Origin: Bordetella parapertussis | GTDB lineage: Bacteria > Pseudomonadota > Gammaproteobacteria > Burkholderiales > Burkholderiaceae_B | Assembly (NCBI GenBank): GCA_945897365.1 | Contig: CAMDFD010000006.1 | Coordinates: 101,174-165,173 of the forward strand | DNA: 64,000 nucleotides | Direction of reading: 5' to 3' | In this document: in pieces, positions 8,092 through 16,719 of the stretch | How the letters are laid out: each line of letters opens with the position of its first letter | Numbering within the stretch: the first letter of the stretch is position 1 | The notes under the pieces: model-generated | What the model was told of the DNA's origin: nothing | Database searches by the model: none | The model's input: only the letters and a program-made list of their open reading frames with translations | Position numbers and translations under genes: made by a program

Positions 8092-9240
8092 TTAGAAGGG
8101 TAAGTCGGATTGAGGATGACGCATCTCCTGAACGCTCTTAGCGCGCGGCGATAAACTTCCAGCGCGAACACCAAGGAGTCGAATCCTTTGCTCAAGGGGG
8201 ACGCGCCGCAGACACTCGGTCGCGGCCTGTCTAATGGCAGCGCCCTCTGTAATTGCAACCGGCAAGGTTAGATCACGCGTGATGACTTGAAAATCCGCAT
8301 ATTTAATTTTGATGCCGATCGTTTTTGTTGCATATCCTTTACGCAGGAGATCTTCGGCCAAGCGATAGCATAAGTCTGTAAAGATTACCGACAAACGCGT
8401 ACGATCCTGTTTCGCATGCAAGTCGCGTTCAAACGTTGTTTCTCGACTGAGTGACTTTGGCTCAGAGGACGTGACCACCGGCCTGTCATCTAAGCCATGC
8501 GCAGCCTGATAAAGCCATTGACCTGTAGCGCGACCAAAGTGCGCGACGAGCAGCTCTGGGGGGGTGTTTGCGAGCTCCCCGATGGTGTGAATGCCCAAGG
8601 CGGCAAGTTTTTCGTTGGCCTTGGGTCCGATACCATTAATTTTTTTCGCGAGCAAAGGCCAAATGCGTGTTGATAATTCGCTGGCATTTAAAAGGGTGAC
8701 CCCATCAGGTTTATCCAAATCCGAACAAATTTTTGATAACAATTTGTTTGGGCTCACGCCGATCGAGCAGCTCAGGCCGGTTGCGTCACTCACGGCTTTT
8801 TTAATACGCAAGGCCAGACGTTCAGTATCTTCGTCAAGATCGGCGAAGTCGATATAGATTTCATCAATGCCGCGATCTTCGACAAGAGGAGCAATGCTGG
8901 AGACCGCAGACTTAAATAGTCTTGAATAATGCCTGTAGGCCTCAAAATTTGCGGGTAACAGAATGGCTTCGGGTGCCAACAAGGCAGACTTCATCAAGCC
9001 CATGCCAGAAAAAACGCCCAAGGCGCGCGCCTCATAGGTCGAAGTTGTGATGACGCCACGGCCCACGTAGTCGCGCAATCGAGAGAAACGCCTCGTGCCA
9101 GTTGCATCGAGGGTAGGTTGCTCCGTGCTGCGACCACCGACAACCACAGGTTGACCTTTAAGTTCGGGATAGCTCAATAACTCGACTGATGCAAAAAAAG
9201 CATCCATATCGAGGTGAGCGATTCGGCGTTCGGGCTTCAT
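8092..9240 (-). CDS. dinB: DNA polymerase IV (Y-family translesion polymerase)
   Basis: 382 residues from the ATG at 9240 (MKPERRIAHLDMDAFFASVE). Catalytic acidic residues are visible at D11 and in RGIDEIYID (D126, E127). Helix-hairpin-helix (KINGIGPKANEKLAALGI) and little-finger regions follow. Between the conserved GG after PVVV and GRGVITTSTYEAR there is an insertion of about 20 residues (positions 37-60) relative to E. coli DinB. I recall a similar insertion in betaproteobacterial relatives. The polymerase bypasses DNA lesions without proofreading. No LexA box was identified by eye in the short promoter region. Confidence 0.93.
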   Translation of the reverse strand: MKPERRIAHLDMDAFFASVELLSYPELKGQPVVVGGRSTEQPTLDATGTRRFSRLRDYVGRGVITTSTYEARALGVFSGMGLMKSALLAPEAILLPANFEAYRHYSRLFKSAVSSIAPLVEDRGIDEIYIDFADLDEDTERLALRIKKAVSDATGLSCSIGVSPNKLLSKICSDLDKPDGVTLLNASELSTRIWPLLAKKINGIGPKANEKLAALGIHTIGELANTPPELLVAHFGRATGQWLYQAAHGLDDRPVVTSSEPKSLSRETTFERDLHAKQDRTRLSVIFTDLCYRLAEDLLRKGYATKTIGIKIKYADFQVITRDLTLPVAITEGAAIRQAATECLRRVPLEQRIRLLGVRAGSLSPRAKSVQEMRHPQSDLPF

Positions 9241-9362
9241 AGCTTCAGTGTATTTGAAACACAAGCGTTTTTGAGAGTAGTGCTGAGGTGTAATACTCTA
9301 AAATAAGGATATCGAAATTCGCGTGCATGACGTGCGCAGCAATGACTTTAATCAACATCAAC

Positions 9363-9623
9363 ATGAATACCTTATCCTCAGACGCTTCGACTGAAAATCT
9401 GCATATTGCCGATATTTTTGCCATGCCAACGCCCCAACAACTGCATCAACAGATTCCACTCAGTGAAAAGGCAGCCGGTACGATTACGGCCGGGCGTGAG
9501 TCGCTCAATCGAATTTTACGAGGAGAGGATCCGCGACGGTTTGTGGTGGTGGGGCCTTGCTCCATCCACGATCCTGTTGCAGGCTTGGACTATGCGCGTC
9601 GCCTGCGTTCCGTGCTGGGCTGA
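9363..9623 (+). pseudogene. aroG: Truncated 3-deoxy-7-phosphoheptulonate (DAHP) synthase, N-terminal stub
   Basis: The 86 residues match only the N-terminus of class I DAHP synthase (AroG/F/H). The segments RESLNRILRGEDPRR and FVVVGPCSIHDPVAGLDYAR align with the active-site start of the family, which is normally about 350 residues. The frame stops at 9621-9623, just after ARRLRSVLG. The catalytic MRVYFEKPRT region and everything after it are absent in all frames. The next gene, on the other strand, ends at 9638. This is a gene remnant at a junction and should not be active; the cell would need another DAHP synthase. Confidence 0.8.
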
Positions 9624-9637
9624 ACACAGAAGCGCAC

Positions 9638-10564
9638 TTAGTTTTGCGCGTCGAACCCGTACAAGCGAGCGGGATTGTGTACGAGTATTTTTTCAATCAC
9701 TGCGCGATCGCGAGTCCAGTGGCCTAAGAGATCCAACAGCTTCGCATCATCAGGCTTGTGTGCTTCTGTCGGATGGGGCCAGTCACTCCCCCAAACTAAA
9801 CGATCTGGCGCCTGGGCGATCCAGTGCCGTGCGACGGCATCGACATCGCTAAAACCCTCTGTCTCTCCGCTTAGACTATCTAGATATGCGCCAGAAAGCT
9901 TGACCCAGGTATCGCCTTTGTCTAATAAACGATTGATCAATACCACGGCGGGGTGTTGAATGCCAAGAGGCTGTGGGAGCCTTCCCATATGATCGATCAC
10001 AAGCGGGCAGGGCAGACGCTCAAGCATATCCGCGTGTTGAACAAACTGATCTGCCGTCCAATGCAATTGCAGGTGCCAACCTAAACGCACGATGCGTTTG
10101 GCGAGCGGTTCGACCATCTCAAAGCTAGCCGCGGCATTTTTTGGTGTGTAAAGCGAAAATCTGAGTCCTCGAATGCCCGCACGATCGAGTTCATCCATGG
10201 TCTGATCTGAGGCGTCGCTGCGTAAAACCGCCACACCGCGCGCATATTGGAGTCCAAGCTGGGCGATCGCATCCACGGTCACTCGATTGTCCGTGCCGTA
10301 GCTGCGAGGCGTCACGATCACAGCGCGGCTTGTGCCAAGCCTTTTTTGCAAAAGGCGATACTCTGTCACGGTTGCTTTTTCGAGGCCGGTTGATGCATCC
10401 ACGGCTTGCTCGAAACGGTCGTCATAAATGTGTAAATGGGCGTCACACGCATCGCGCGGTACGAGCAAGGCGGGACATTGCGATCCCGCACTGTTAGGCA
10501 CGACGATCATGTCTGATGCAGAAGTTGAAGCAGAGGTCGGGCGAACCGCAGAGGTGTCGCTCAT
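9638..10564 (-). CDS. Amidohydrolase (TIM-barrel, 2-pyrone-4,6-dicarboxylate lactonase-like)
   Basis: 308 residues of the amidohydrolase-2 family. Metal and active-site landmarks are DACDAHLHIYD near the N-terminus, WHLQLHWTADQ, PLVIDHMGRLPQP and VWGSDWPHPTE near the C-terminus. This pattern is shared by 2-pyrone-4,6-dicarboxylate lactonase (LigI), galactarolactone isomerase and similar lactone hydrolases of organic-acid pathways. Its start overlaps the stop of the CoA-transferase gene by 4 bases, so it is translationally coupled. It is the last gene of the left arm of the divergent catabolic cluster, and its 3' end abuts the aroG stub. The substrate is inferred only as a carboxylated lactone. 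Confidence 0.87.
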   Translation of the reverse strand: MSDTSAVRPTSASTSASDMIVVPNSAGSQCPALLVPRDACDAHLHIYDDRFEQAVDASTGLEKATVTEYRLLQKRLGTSRAVIVTPRSYGTDNRVTVDAIAQLGLQYARGVAVLRSDASDQTMDELDRAGIRGLRFSLYTPKNAAASFEMVEPLAKRIVRLGWHLQLHWTADQFVQHADMLERLPCPLVIDHMGRLPQPLGIQHPAVVLINRLLDKGDTWVKLSGAYLDSLSGETEGFSDVDAVARHWIAQAPDRLVWGSDWPHPTEAHKPDDAKLLDLLGHWTRDRAVIEKILVHNPARLYGFDAQN

Positions 10565-11781
10565 GATTTGTTTTTATTGCGCCTGAGTCGTGCGGCTTCT
10601 GCTTTGATGATCTCAGTATGCTGCCCGAGCGTAGGCGCGGCAAAAGGCTCTGGCCCTGGCGTGCGAGAAAAACGGACCGAACGTTTCAGACCTCGATATT
10701 GACCCACGACAGGATGTTGATAAGTTGCGATTAGGCCTTGACTCAACACCTGGGGATGATCAAACATATCTTCGACCGAACGCGCTGCTGCGCAAGGCAC
10801 CTCCTCACCGAAAAGCACCTCCCATTCGAGCGCGCTTTTTGCTGCGAGGGCTTGGTGAAGTTTTGGTACGATTTCCGCGTGATGTTGCGCCCGCTTGCGC
10901 ACGGTATCGAAGCGTTCATTTCCGATAAGTTCGGTCATGCCCGTTTTTTCGCAAAGCGCTTGCCAGAAATGGGGTGTATTCGCAGAAATATAAATAAAAC
11001 CGTTCTTGGTAGGGTGAATACCCGTGATGCCTCCAGAGCGCATATCGCGCCCAACGTCTCGCCCTTCGTGCTCGGCCCAAACGAGACGGGTGGATTGCAT
11101 CGTCATTGCGGCATCCAAGAGCGAGACGCCCACGAACTGCCCTAAACCCGACCGTTCACGTTCAAATAAAGCGGAAGACACGGCGCCCGCAACGAGTGCG
11201 GAGGCATAAAAGTCGACGACCGAGCCGTATAGGACTTCGGGTGGTCCTTCTTTTTTGCCCTGCTGTGCGGCCATCCCTGTCATCGTTTGCAGCACTTGAT
11301 CGAAGCCAGCTTTGTCTTTCAGCGGGCCAGTCTCACCATAGCCACTCACCGCGCAATAGACCAGTCTGGGATTCAGTGTACTTAACTGCTCATAGCCAAT
11401 GCCAATGCGTGGCGCTACGGTGGGTCTGAAATTATGGACAAGCACATCCGCGCTTTCGATCAATGTCAGCAGTGTTGTGAGATCTTCCGGCTGTTTGATA
11501 TCCAGAACCGTGGCCAGCTTGCTTCGGTTGACCCCAAGAAATGCACGACTCTCAGTCTCGAGACTCGAGGGGTATTTTCGAAGATTATCGCCTGCGGGGG
11601 GTTCGACTTTGATGATCTCGGCGCCTTGATCTGCTAGCAAAGAACAACCATACGGACCTGCAATGTAGGCCGACATGTCAATGACACGCACACCCGTAAG
11701 CGGACCGGACAGGCCCGATCGACGAGGTAAGACTGATGCGTTTGACTCTGTTGAGTCTTGGGTAGCGGAGTGACCTTTCAT
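10561..11781 (-). CDS. Class III CoA-transferase (CaiB/BaiF family)
   Basis: 406 residues from the ATG at 11781. Longer starts would overlap the upstream Bug gene, though the ribosome-binding site here is weak. The start of the fold (LTGVRVIDMSAYIAGPYG) and the catalytic aspartate D161 in KDKAGFDQVLQ are intact. These enzymes move CoA between carboxylic acids, for example succinyl-CoA to a dicarboxylate. Seven bases separate it from the receptor gene and it overlaps the amidohydrolase, so all are cotranscribed. With the CitE-like lyase in the same operon, it could activate the acid that the lyase later cleaves. Confidence 0.9.
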   Translation of the reverse strand: MKGHSATQDSTESNASVLPRRSGLSGPLTGVRVIDMSAYIAGPYGCSLLADQGAEIIKVEPPAGDNLRKYPSSLETESRAFLGVNRSKLATVLDIKQPEDLTTLLTLIESADVLVHNFRPTVAPRIGIGYEQLSTLNPRLVYCAVSGYGETGPLKDKAGFDQVLQTMTGMAAQQGKKEGPPEVLYGSVVDFYASALVAGAVSSALFERERSGLGQFVGVSLLDAAMTMQSTRLVWAEHEGRDVGRDMRSGGITGIHPTKNGFIYISANTPHFWQALCEKTGMTELIGNERFDTVRKRAQHHAEIVPKLHQALAAKSALEWEVLFGEEVPCAAARSVEDMFDHPQVLSQGLIATYQHPVVGQYRGLKRSVRFSRTPGPEPFAAPTLGQHTEIIKAEAARLRRNKNKS

Positions 11782-11788
11782 GCTTTGG

Positions 11789-12751
11789 TTAATCCGCCTG
11801 AATGTTCGCGGCCGCCGCAACTCGCTTCCAACGCGCAAGCTCATTGGCGATATGGGCACTGAATTCAGCAGGTGTCATGGCGACTGGGCTCGCACCTTGT
11901 TTGAGAAAAAACGCTTTCATTTGATCCGAACTGATAATTTTATTGATGGTTGTATTGAGCTTTTGCACCACGTCGGTAGGAGTGCCTGCGGGGGCCAGCA
12001 CACCCCACCACAAATCAACCGCAGCGGCGCCGAAACCATACTCATCGAGGGATGGAATTTTTGGTGCGATTGGGGAGCGCTTCGCCGTTGTGACAGAGAG
12101 ACCCCTTATTTTTTCATTATTGACGTGATTCAACAGCGAAGGTGCGCTGGCGATGATCATGTCGATTTGACCGCTCATTAGATCGTTGACCGCCGGGCCC
12201 ATTCCCTTGTAGGGGACATGGGTCATTTTTATTTTCGCAACATCAGAAAAAATTTCACTGGCGAACTGATTGATACTCCCGACGCCTGAGGTGCCGAAAT
12301 TGAGTTTTCCCGGATTGGCTTTGGCGAAAGTGACGAGCTCAGGGAGTGTTTTAAAAGGCGTATTGTTACCGACTGTAATAAGCAGAGGTCCTCGCGCCAG
12401 CATCGAGACGGGCGCAAAGCTCTTGACGGCATCGTATTGCAAATTTTTTCTGACTACCGCTCCAGTCGTAAATGTGGAGGATAAAACTACAAGCGTATAC
12501 CCGTCGGCCGGTGCTTTGGCGACCAGTGAATTTGCTAGCACGCCACCCGAAGCGGGTTTGTTTTCGACAACAACGGAGACGCCTAAAGCATCTTGCATGT
12601 GTTTGCCAATCGTACGCGCGAAGGTGTCGTTCGATCCGCCGGGTGCGCTTCCCACTAACAAAGTGATCGGCTTGTTGGGAAAGTTTGTTTGCGCGATCGC
12701 GGCAGCCGGGAGGAGGGTGGCCAAGCAAAGTAATTTAAATATTTTTTTCAT
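11789..12751 (-). CDS. Bug/TctC-family periplasmic solute-binding receptor
   Basis: 320 residues from the ATG at 12751 (MKKIFKLLCLATLLPAAAIAQ, a clear signal peptide); a second in-frame ATG lies 5 codons upstream. The family motif NFPNKPITLLVGSAPGGSND follows, then VVVENKPASGG. It should bind an organic acid in the periplasm. It lies between the CitE-like lyase and CoA-transferase genes, so the ligand is probably the substrate or a precursor of this pathway. No TctA/TctB membrane component is present in the window. Confidence 0.9.
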   Translation of the reverse strand: MKKIFKLLCLATLLPAAAIAQTNFPNKPITLLVGSAPGGSNDTFARTIGKHMQDALGVSVVVENKPASGGVLANSLVAKAPADGYTLVVLSSTFTTGAVVRKNLQYDAVKSFAPVSMLARGPLLITVGNNTPFKTLPELVTFAKANPGKLNFGTSGVGSINQFASEIFSDVAKIKMTHVPYKGMGPAVNDLMSGQIDMIIASAPSLLNHVNNEKIRGLSVTTAKRSPIAPKIPSLDEYGFGAAAVDLWWGVLAPAGTPTDVVQKLNTTINKIISSDQMKAFFLKQGASPVAMTPAEFSAHIANELARWKRVAAAANIQAD

Positions 12752-12798
12752 GATGTTTTGTCTCATTTATTTTTAAAAAAAAGGCGATGTGAATCAAT

Positions 12799-13674
12799 TT
12801 AAATCATACCTAGACGCTTGGCACTTTCCACTAACTTCACGGCGCTGAGGTAGAAAGGGGGATCGATCATTTTTCCGTCGACCACATAGGCGCCGATCCC
12901 TTTGGCGTTAGCTTCTTTGGCAGCCTCTAAAACGCGCAAAGCATGCGAGATCGCTTCATTGCTTGGGCGAAAGGCTTGGTTTGCCATCTCGACTTGACTT
13001 GGATGAATACAGCTTTTGCCAACATAACCGAGTCTAGCGGCGAGTTCAGCTTCCTCGAGGAAACCCTCCGTATTCTGGATATTCGCAAAGGCGGAGTCAA
13101 AGGCATCGACGCCAGCCTGTGCCGCGGCGAATTTCACCTGCATCATGGCGTACTTGATGGCAAAGGCTTCCTTTCGGGAAATACCAATTGGTTCAAATAA
13201 ATCGCCCAGACCAAGTTGTAATCCCGCGACGCGTGGATGCGCAGAGGCTAAGTCAAACGCTGTTCGCAAAGCTTTTGGTGTCTCGATATTCAAAAGAAGA
13301 CGAATTGGATGTTGGCCATCGCGATTAACCCCGTTGACGCGTTCAGCTTTTTCAATGGCTGAGACGGCCTGTCGGACGGCCTCGGGGCTGTCGGGTTTGG
13401 GTAGATTAATCATATGTAAGCCAGCCCGCACGACTTGAGCGATGTCATGCTCAAAGTGCGTGGTATCCATGGCATTGACACGAACGATGATGGTTTTCTT
13501 TGAGTTGAGCACGCTTTGCGCATCCATCCAGGTGCTAAGCGTAGCCCTGGCTTCTGATTTTTTAGATTCCGCGACAGCGTCTTCGAGATCGAATGAAAGA
13601 CCATCTGCCGCACTTGCCAAGGCTTTGTCGAAAAGTTCGGGGCGCGAGCCGGGGACGAACAGTTTGCTTCTCAT
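12799..13674 (-). CDS. CitE-like HpcH/HpaI-family acyl-CoA lyase
   Basis: 291 residues resembling citrate-lyase beta subunit, malyl-CoA lyase and citramalyl-CoA lyase. Landmarks are MRSKLFVPGSRPELFDKAL, SFDLEDAV with metal-binding acids, RVNAMDT, LLLNIETPKAL (catalytic Glu) and GLGDLFEPIG. Such stand-alone CitE homologues cleave 3-hydroxyacyl-CoA dicarboxylates such as malyl-CoA or citramalyl-CoA to acetyl-CoA plus an oxo-acid. It is the first gene of the left arm, transcribed away from the intergenic operator candidate. The CoA-transferase two genes downstream could provide its CoA ester. Confidence 0.88.
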   Translation of the reverse strand: MRSKLFVPGSRPELFDKALASAADGLSFDLEDAVAESKKSEARATLSTWMDAQSVLNSKKTIIVRVNAMDTTHFEHDIAQVVRAGLHMINLPKPDSPEAVRQAVSAIEKAERVNGVNRDGQHPIRLLLNIETPKALRTAFDLASAHPRVAGLQLGLGDLFEPIGISRKEAFAIKYAMMQVKFAAAQAGVDAFDSAFANIQNTEGFLEEAELAARLGYVGKSCIHPSQVEMANQAFRPSNEAISHALRVLEAAKEANAKGIGAYVVDGKMIDPPFYLSAVKLVESAKRLGMI

Positions 13675-13801
13675 GATGCTTAAGTGACCTTCTGAAAGAT
13701 GAAAAAGATCGATAGTCTTTACTCCTTATAGAATAGTTTCATGGTGACATCTAGAGGTTCTTTAGTTTTTCTCTGAACTCGCTCTTGCGTGATAACGGTT
13801 T

Positions 13802-13824
13802 GCAACTTATGTTGCGTCGCAACA
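13802..13824. promoter_or_regulatory. Candidate operator: GCAAC/GTTGC half-site array
   Basis: Three half-sites alternate in orientation: GCAAC (13802-13806), four bases, GTTGCG (13811-13816), one base, CGCAAC (13818-13823). TGTTGCG-T-CGCAACA is therefore an almost perfect odd-centred palindrome. It overlaps the -35 element of a possible rightward promoter, so a bound regulator could control the cluster. No regulator gene lies next to it, and the binding protein is unknown. Confidence 0.5.
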
Positions 13825-13839
13825 AGTAAATTTCTATAC
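13812..13839 (+). promoter_or_regulatory. Possible sigma-70 promoter of the right catabolic arm
   Basis: TTGCGT (13812-13817) and CTATAC (13834-13839) are separated by 16 bases. The -35 lies inside the palindrome. It would give a leader of roughly 70 bases before the Bug gene at 13917. This is pattern-based only. Confidence 0.35.
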
Positions 13840-13916
13840 GTTACCTGCTAATTTAGGTAAGGTACGGCATAATAAAACGACCAAATCGCAGACAAATAGT
13901 TCTTTGAGGAGCCACT

Positions 13917-14909
13917 ATGCTCATTACTACATGTAAAAAAATACTTACTCATTCTTTTTTGATCGGTTCGATTTTGAGCGTTTCCGGTGTTGCGTTTGCT
14001 CAGGCAAACGCTGTGACGAACTTTCCGACGAAACCGATCAAACTACTTGTTGGTTTTTCTCCAGGTGGGGGTACAGATACGGCGGCGCGAACGATCGCGA
14101 TCAAGCTCACCGAAATTTTGGGTCAGACTGTCGTGGTGGACAATAAACCAGGGGCTGGAGGCAATATTGCCGCGGATCTCGTGGCCAAAGCTCCTGGCGA
14201 TGGTTACACCATTGGTTTGTCCAATATCGGCTCCTTGGCTGTGAATCCTCATATGCCTAATGGGACAGCCTACAACCCGCTGAAAGATTTTGCGATGCTT
14301 GGAAACGGGGTGACCTTTGGCAATGTGCTTGTCGTGCGCGCCGATTCGAACATCAAAACATTTGCGGATTATCTGGTGGCTGCAAAAAGTACGGATAAGC
14401 CCTTGTTTTATGGCTCATCGGGCTTTGGAAGCGCGGGTCATATGTCCGGGGAGTTGCTCAAACAACGCGCCAACACCACCGCGCAGCACATTAACTACAA
14501 AGGTGGCGGTCCCGCGATGAATGGTTTGTTAGGTGGCGAAATTCAAGCTATTTTCGCCAGTGCGCCAACGGCGATCCCCTTGGTCAAGGCAGGCAAATTA
14601 CGAGCCCTCGCTGTGACAGGTGCGAAACGCTCGGTGGACTTGCCTGACGTACCAACCATCGCAGAGCTTGGTTTTCCTGGATATCTCGCGACTAACTGGT
14701 ATAGCTTTATCGCCCCTGCAAGTACGCCGCCAGCCATCGTTAAAAAACTGAATGCAGCGATTGTGGCTGCAATACGGGATCCTGCGACGTTGAAGCGTTT
14801 AGCTGCACAAGCGATGGAGCCTGATCCATCGACTTCTGAGGAAATGCGTGCCTTCGTGACGAAGGAATTCGATACGTGGGGCAAAGTTGCTAAAACCCTC
14901 AAATTTTAA
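13917..14909 (+). CDS. Bug/TctC-family periplasmic solute-binding receptor
   Basis: 330 residues with a signal peptide ending near GVAFAQ and the family motif NFPTKPIKLLVGFSPGGGTD, then VVVDNKPGAGGNIAA. A GAGGAG ribosome-binding site lies 7 bases before the ATG. It is the first gene of the rightward arm and probably binds the organic acid that the LeuCD-like and isocitrate-lyase-like enzymes process. Together with the receptor at 11789-12751 it makes two receptors flanking one divergent promoter, possibly for different ligands. No membrane transporter partner is seen. Confidence 0.9.
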   Translation: MLITTCKKILTHSFLIGSILSVSGVAFAQANAVTNFPTKPIKLLVGFSPGGGTDTAARTIAIKLTEILGQTVVVDNKPGAGGNIAADLVAKAPGDGYTIGLSNIGSLAVNPHMPNGTAYNPLKDFAMLGNGVTFGNVLVVRADSNIKTFADYLVAAKSTDKPLFYGSSGFGSAGHMSGELLKQRANTTAQHINYKGGGPAMNGLLGGEIQAIFASAPTAIPLVKAGKLRALAVTGAKRSVDLPDVPTIAELGFPGYLATNWYSFIAPASTPPAIVKKLNAAIVAAIRDPATLKRLAAQAMEPDPSTSEEMRAFVTKEFDTWGKVAKTLKF

Positions 14910-14926
14910 TTCTTGCAGGAAGTATC

Positions 14927-16210
14927 TTGGGCTCAACCATCGTTGAAAAAATTCTCGCGCAACATTCTGGGCGCGAGAAGGTGCAGGCGGGTGAGGTGGT
15001 CGTGGCAGAAGTCGATTACGCCATGGTCACTGACACTCGCGCAGTGAATACTATCAAAATGATTGATCGTTTCGGTGATCAACCCCTCCTGTTCGCAAAA
15101 AAGACTTCATTGGTTCTCGATCACTATTCACCGCCTCCTAACCAGGAAGCGGCAGATATTCACTCCGAGATGAGGGCGTTTGCGGCCAAGCGCGGAACTG
15201 GTTTGTATGACATTGGCGATGGCATTTGCCACCAAGTGTTACCCGAAGGAGGACACTTGACTTGCGGTGATTTGGTGGTGGGTACTGACACACACTCTGT
15301 CACGTACGGTGCCTTCAATGCCTTTGGTACAGGCATCGAAGGCACCGATGTCTCCGCAGTTATGATGAGCAGCAAGCTTTGGTTCAGGGTGCCTCAGACG
15401 GTGCGGATCGATCTTCAAGGCGTACTTGCGCCCGGGGTCTGGGCCAAGGACATCACATTGGCGATGTTGGGCAAGTTTGGCGCCGAAGGCTTGAATTATC
15501 ATGCGATCGAGTACGTGGGTGACGCTGTCCGTGCGATGGCGATCGATGATCGCATGACGCTTTGCAATCATGCGGCCGAGCTGGGTGCCAAGGCGGCGAT
15601 TCTTGAGGCGGATGAAAAAACGTTCGCATGGCTTGCCGCGCATGGGGCTAAGACTCCTCTTCCGACCTTTGCGGATACTGACGCCCATTACGCCGAGCGC
15701 TTTACGATCGATGTGGCGAATCTGGCGCCTCAATTGGCGCGTAAACATGAGGTCGATGACATCGTTGGCGTCGATCAGATTGAAAAACAGAAAATCCAGT
15801 TTGCCTTAATTGGCACGTGCACGAACGGGCGTCTAGATGATATTCGCCAAGCCGCTTCGATTTTGAAAGGGCGCAAGCTTGCTCCGGGTGTTAGGATGAT
15901 CGTGACACCGGCATCCAGACAAATTTATCTGGCTGCGCTCAGAGAAGGATTGATCGAGATCCTGACGACAGCGGGTGCTTCGTTCGAGTCTGCTGGCTGT
16001 GGTACCTGTGTGGGCATCACCAATCGCTTGGTTCCCGGGAATGGTGATACCGTTATTTCGACGGCCAATCGTAATTTCAAGGGCAGGCTGACAAATAAAA
16101 ATGCTGATATCTGGCTGGGCTCGGCTGCAACTGTCGCGGCCTCGGCGTTGACGGGTTACATCACCGACCCCAGACTCGTTGAGGGTGGTACTTGGAGATC
16201 GGCAGCATGA
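14927..16210 (+). CDS. Aconitase-family hydro-lyase, large subunit (LeuC/DmdA-like)
   Basis: 427 residues of the short LeuC/homoaconitase type. A TTG start at 14927 is preferred because GCAGGAAG lies just upstream and no ATG gives a full N-terminus. The 4Fe-4S ligands are visible as cysteines in IGTCTNGRLDD and in SAGCGTCVGIT; VVGTDTHSVTYGAFNAFGTG is the typical substrate-side motif. It should dehydrate or hydrate a 2-hydroxy dicarboxylate or tricarboxylate. The neighbours are a LeuD-like subunit and a lyase, not leuA or leuB. A catabolic role resembling 2,3-dimethylmalate hydratase is therefore more likely than leucine synthesis. Confidence 0.85.
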   Translation: MGSTIVEKILAQHSGREKVQAGEVVVAEVDYAMVTDTRAVNTIKMIDRFGDQPLLFAKKTSLVLDHYSPPPNQEAADIHSEMRAFAAKRGTGLYDIGDGICHQVLPEGGHLTCGDLVVGTDTHSVTYGAFNAFGTGIEGTDVSAVMMSSKLWFRVPQTVRIDLQGVLAPGVWAKDITLAMLGKFGAEGLNYHAIEYVGDAVRAMAIDDRMTLCNHAAELGAKAAILEADEKTFAWLAAHGAKTPLPTFADTDAHYAERFTIDVANLAPQLARKHEVDDIVGVDQIEKQKIQFALIGTCTNGRLDDIRQAASILKGRKLAPGVRMIVTPASRQIYLAALREGLIEILTTAGASFESAGCGTCVGITNRLVPGNGDTVISTANRNFKGRLTNKNADIWLGSAATVAASALTGYITDPRLVEGGTWRSAA

Positions 16211-16719
16211 GCAAAGGCTTGTTGATCGAGGGGTCGTCGTTTTTGCTTGGAGATGATGTCAACACGGACATTAACTGTTCCAACAAGTATCTCCCCGGAA
16301 AAGACGTGGCCTATGTGGCTCAGCATGCCTTTGAGCAATTGTCGCCGGGTATCGCCTCTCGCATCGCCCATCACAGTGGTGGCATCCTTGTGGCTGGCGA
16401 GCACTTTGGCATCAACTCGTCGCGCGAACAAGCGACGCACGTATTACGTCAGATGAAGGTACGCGCCATCGTCGCTCAATCCTTTGGTCGCCAGTTCTTT
16501 CGTAATGCCATTAACAACGGTTTGCCAGTCTTCGAATGCGACACTTCGTCGATTGTTGAGGGGCAGTCTCTGGAGCTGGATCTTTCCAGAGGTGTGTTGT
16601 GCTGCGAAGGCCGTATTCTCCAAGAAGCGCACCCTTTACCACCAGAGATCCTCGCGATCCTTGCAATGGGTGGTTTGATTCCTTTTTTACAAAAATATCC
16701 TGACTGGAACTTCGCATGA
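16207..16719 (+). CDS. Aconitase-family hydro-lyase, small subunit (LeuD/DmdB-like)
   Basis: 170 residues starting at the ATG at 16207, which overlaps the large-subunit stop (ATGA), with GGAGATC upstream. It has the swivelling-domain features GDDVNTDINCSNKYLPGKD, EHFGINSSREQA and IVAQSFGRQFFRNAINNGLP. The substrate-recognition loop after GDD differs from the IIPxRYL form of biosynthetic LeuD, which argues for another substrate. It pairs with the large subunit in the cytoplasm. It is translationally coupled both upstream and downstream. Confidence 0.85.
   Translation: MSKGLLIEGSSFLLGDDVNTDINCSNKYLPGKDVAYVAQHAFEQLSPGIASRIAHHSGGILVAGEHFGINSSREQATHVLRQMKVRAIVAQSFGRQFFRNAINNGLPVFECDTSSIVEGQSLELDLSRGVLCCEGRILQEAHPLPPEILAILAMGGLIPFLQKYPDWNFA

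Larger units (their letters stand above)
13675..13916. promoter_or_regulatory. Divergent promoter region of the catabolic cluster
   Basis: This 242-base AT-richer gap separates the leftward CitE-like operon from the rightward Bug-leuCD-lyase operon. It must hold both promoters. It contains a three-half-site palindrome at 13802-13824. A second inverted repeat, TTACCT-N8-AGGTAA, spans about 13841-13860. No small gene was recognised. Confidence 0.7.

Noticed and set aside
9406..9852. A plus-strand frame crossing from the aroG stub into the amidohydrolase gene
   Set aside because: It is out of frame with the AroG motifs and runs antisense through the amidohydrolase; it does not restore DAHP synthase.
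15239..15748. 169-residue minus-strand frame inside the LeuC-like gene
   Set aside because: The plus-strand aconitase-family gene with iron-sulfur motifs explains the region; the antisense frame has no ribosome-binding site or family match.
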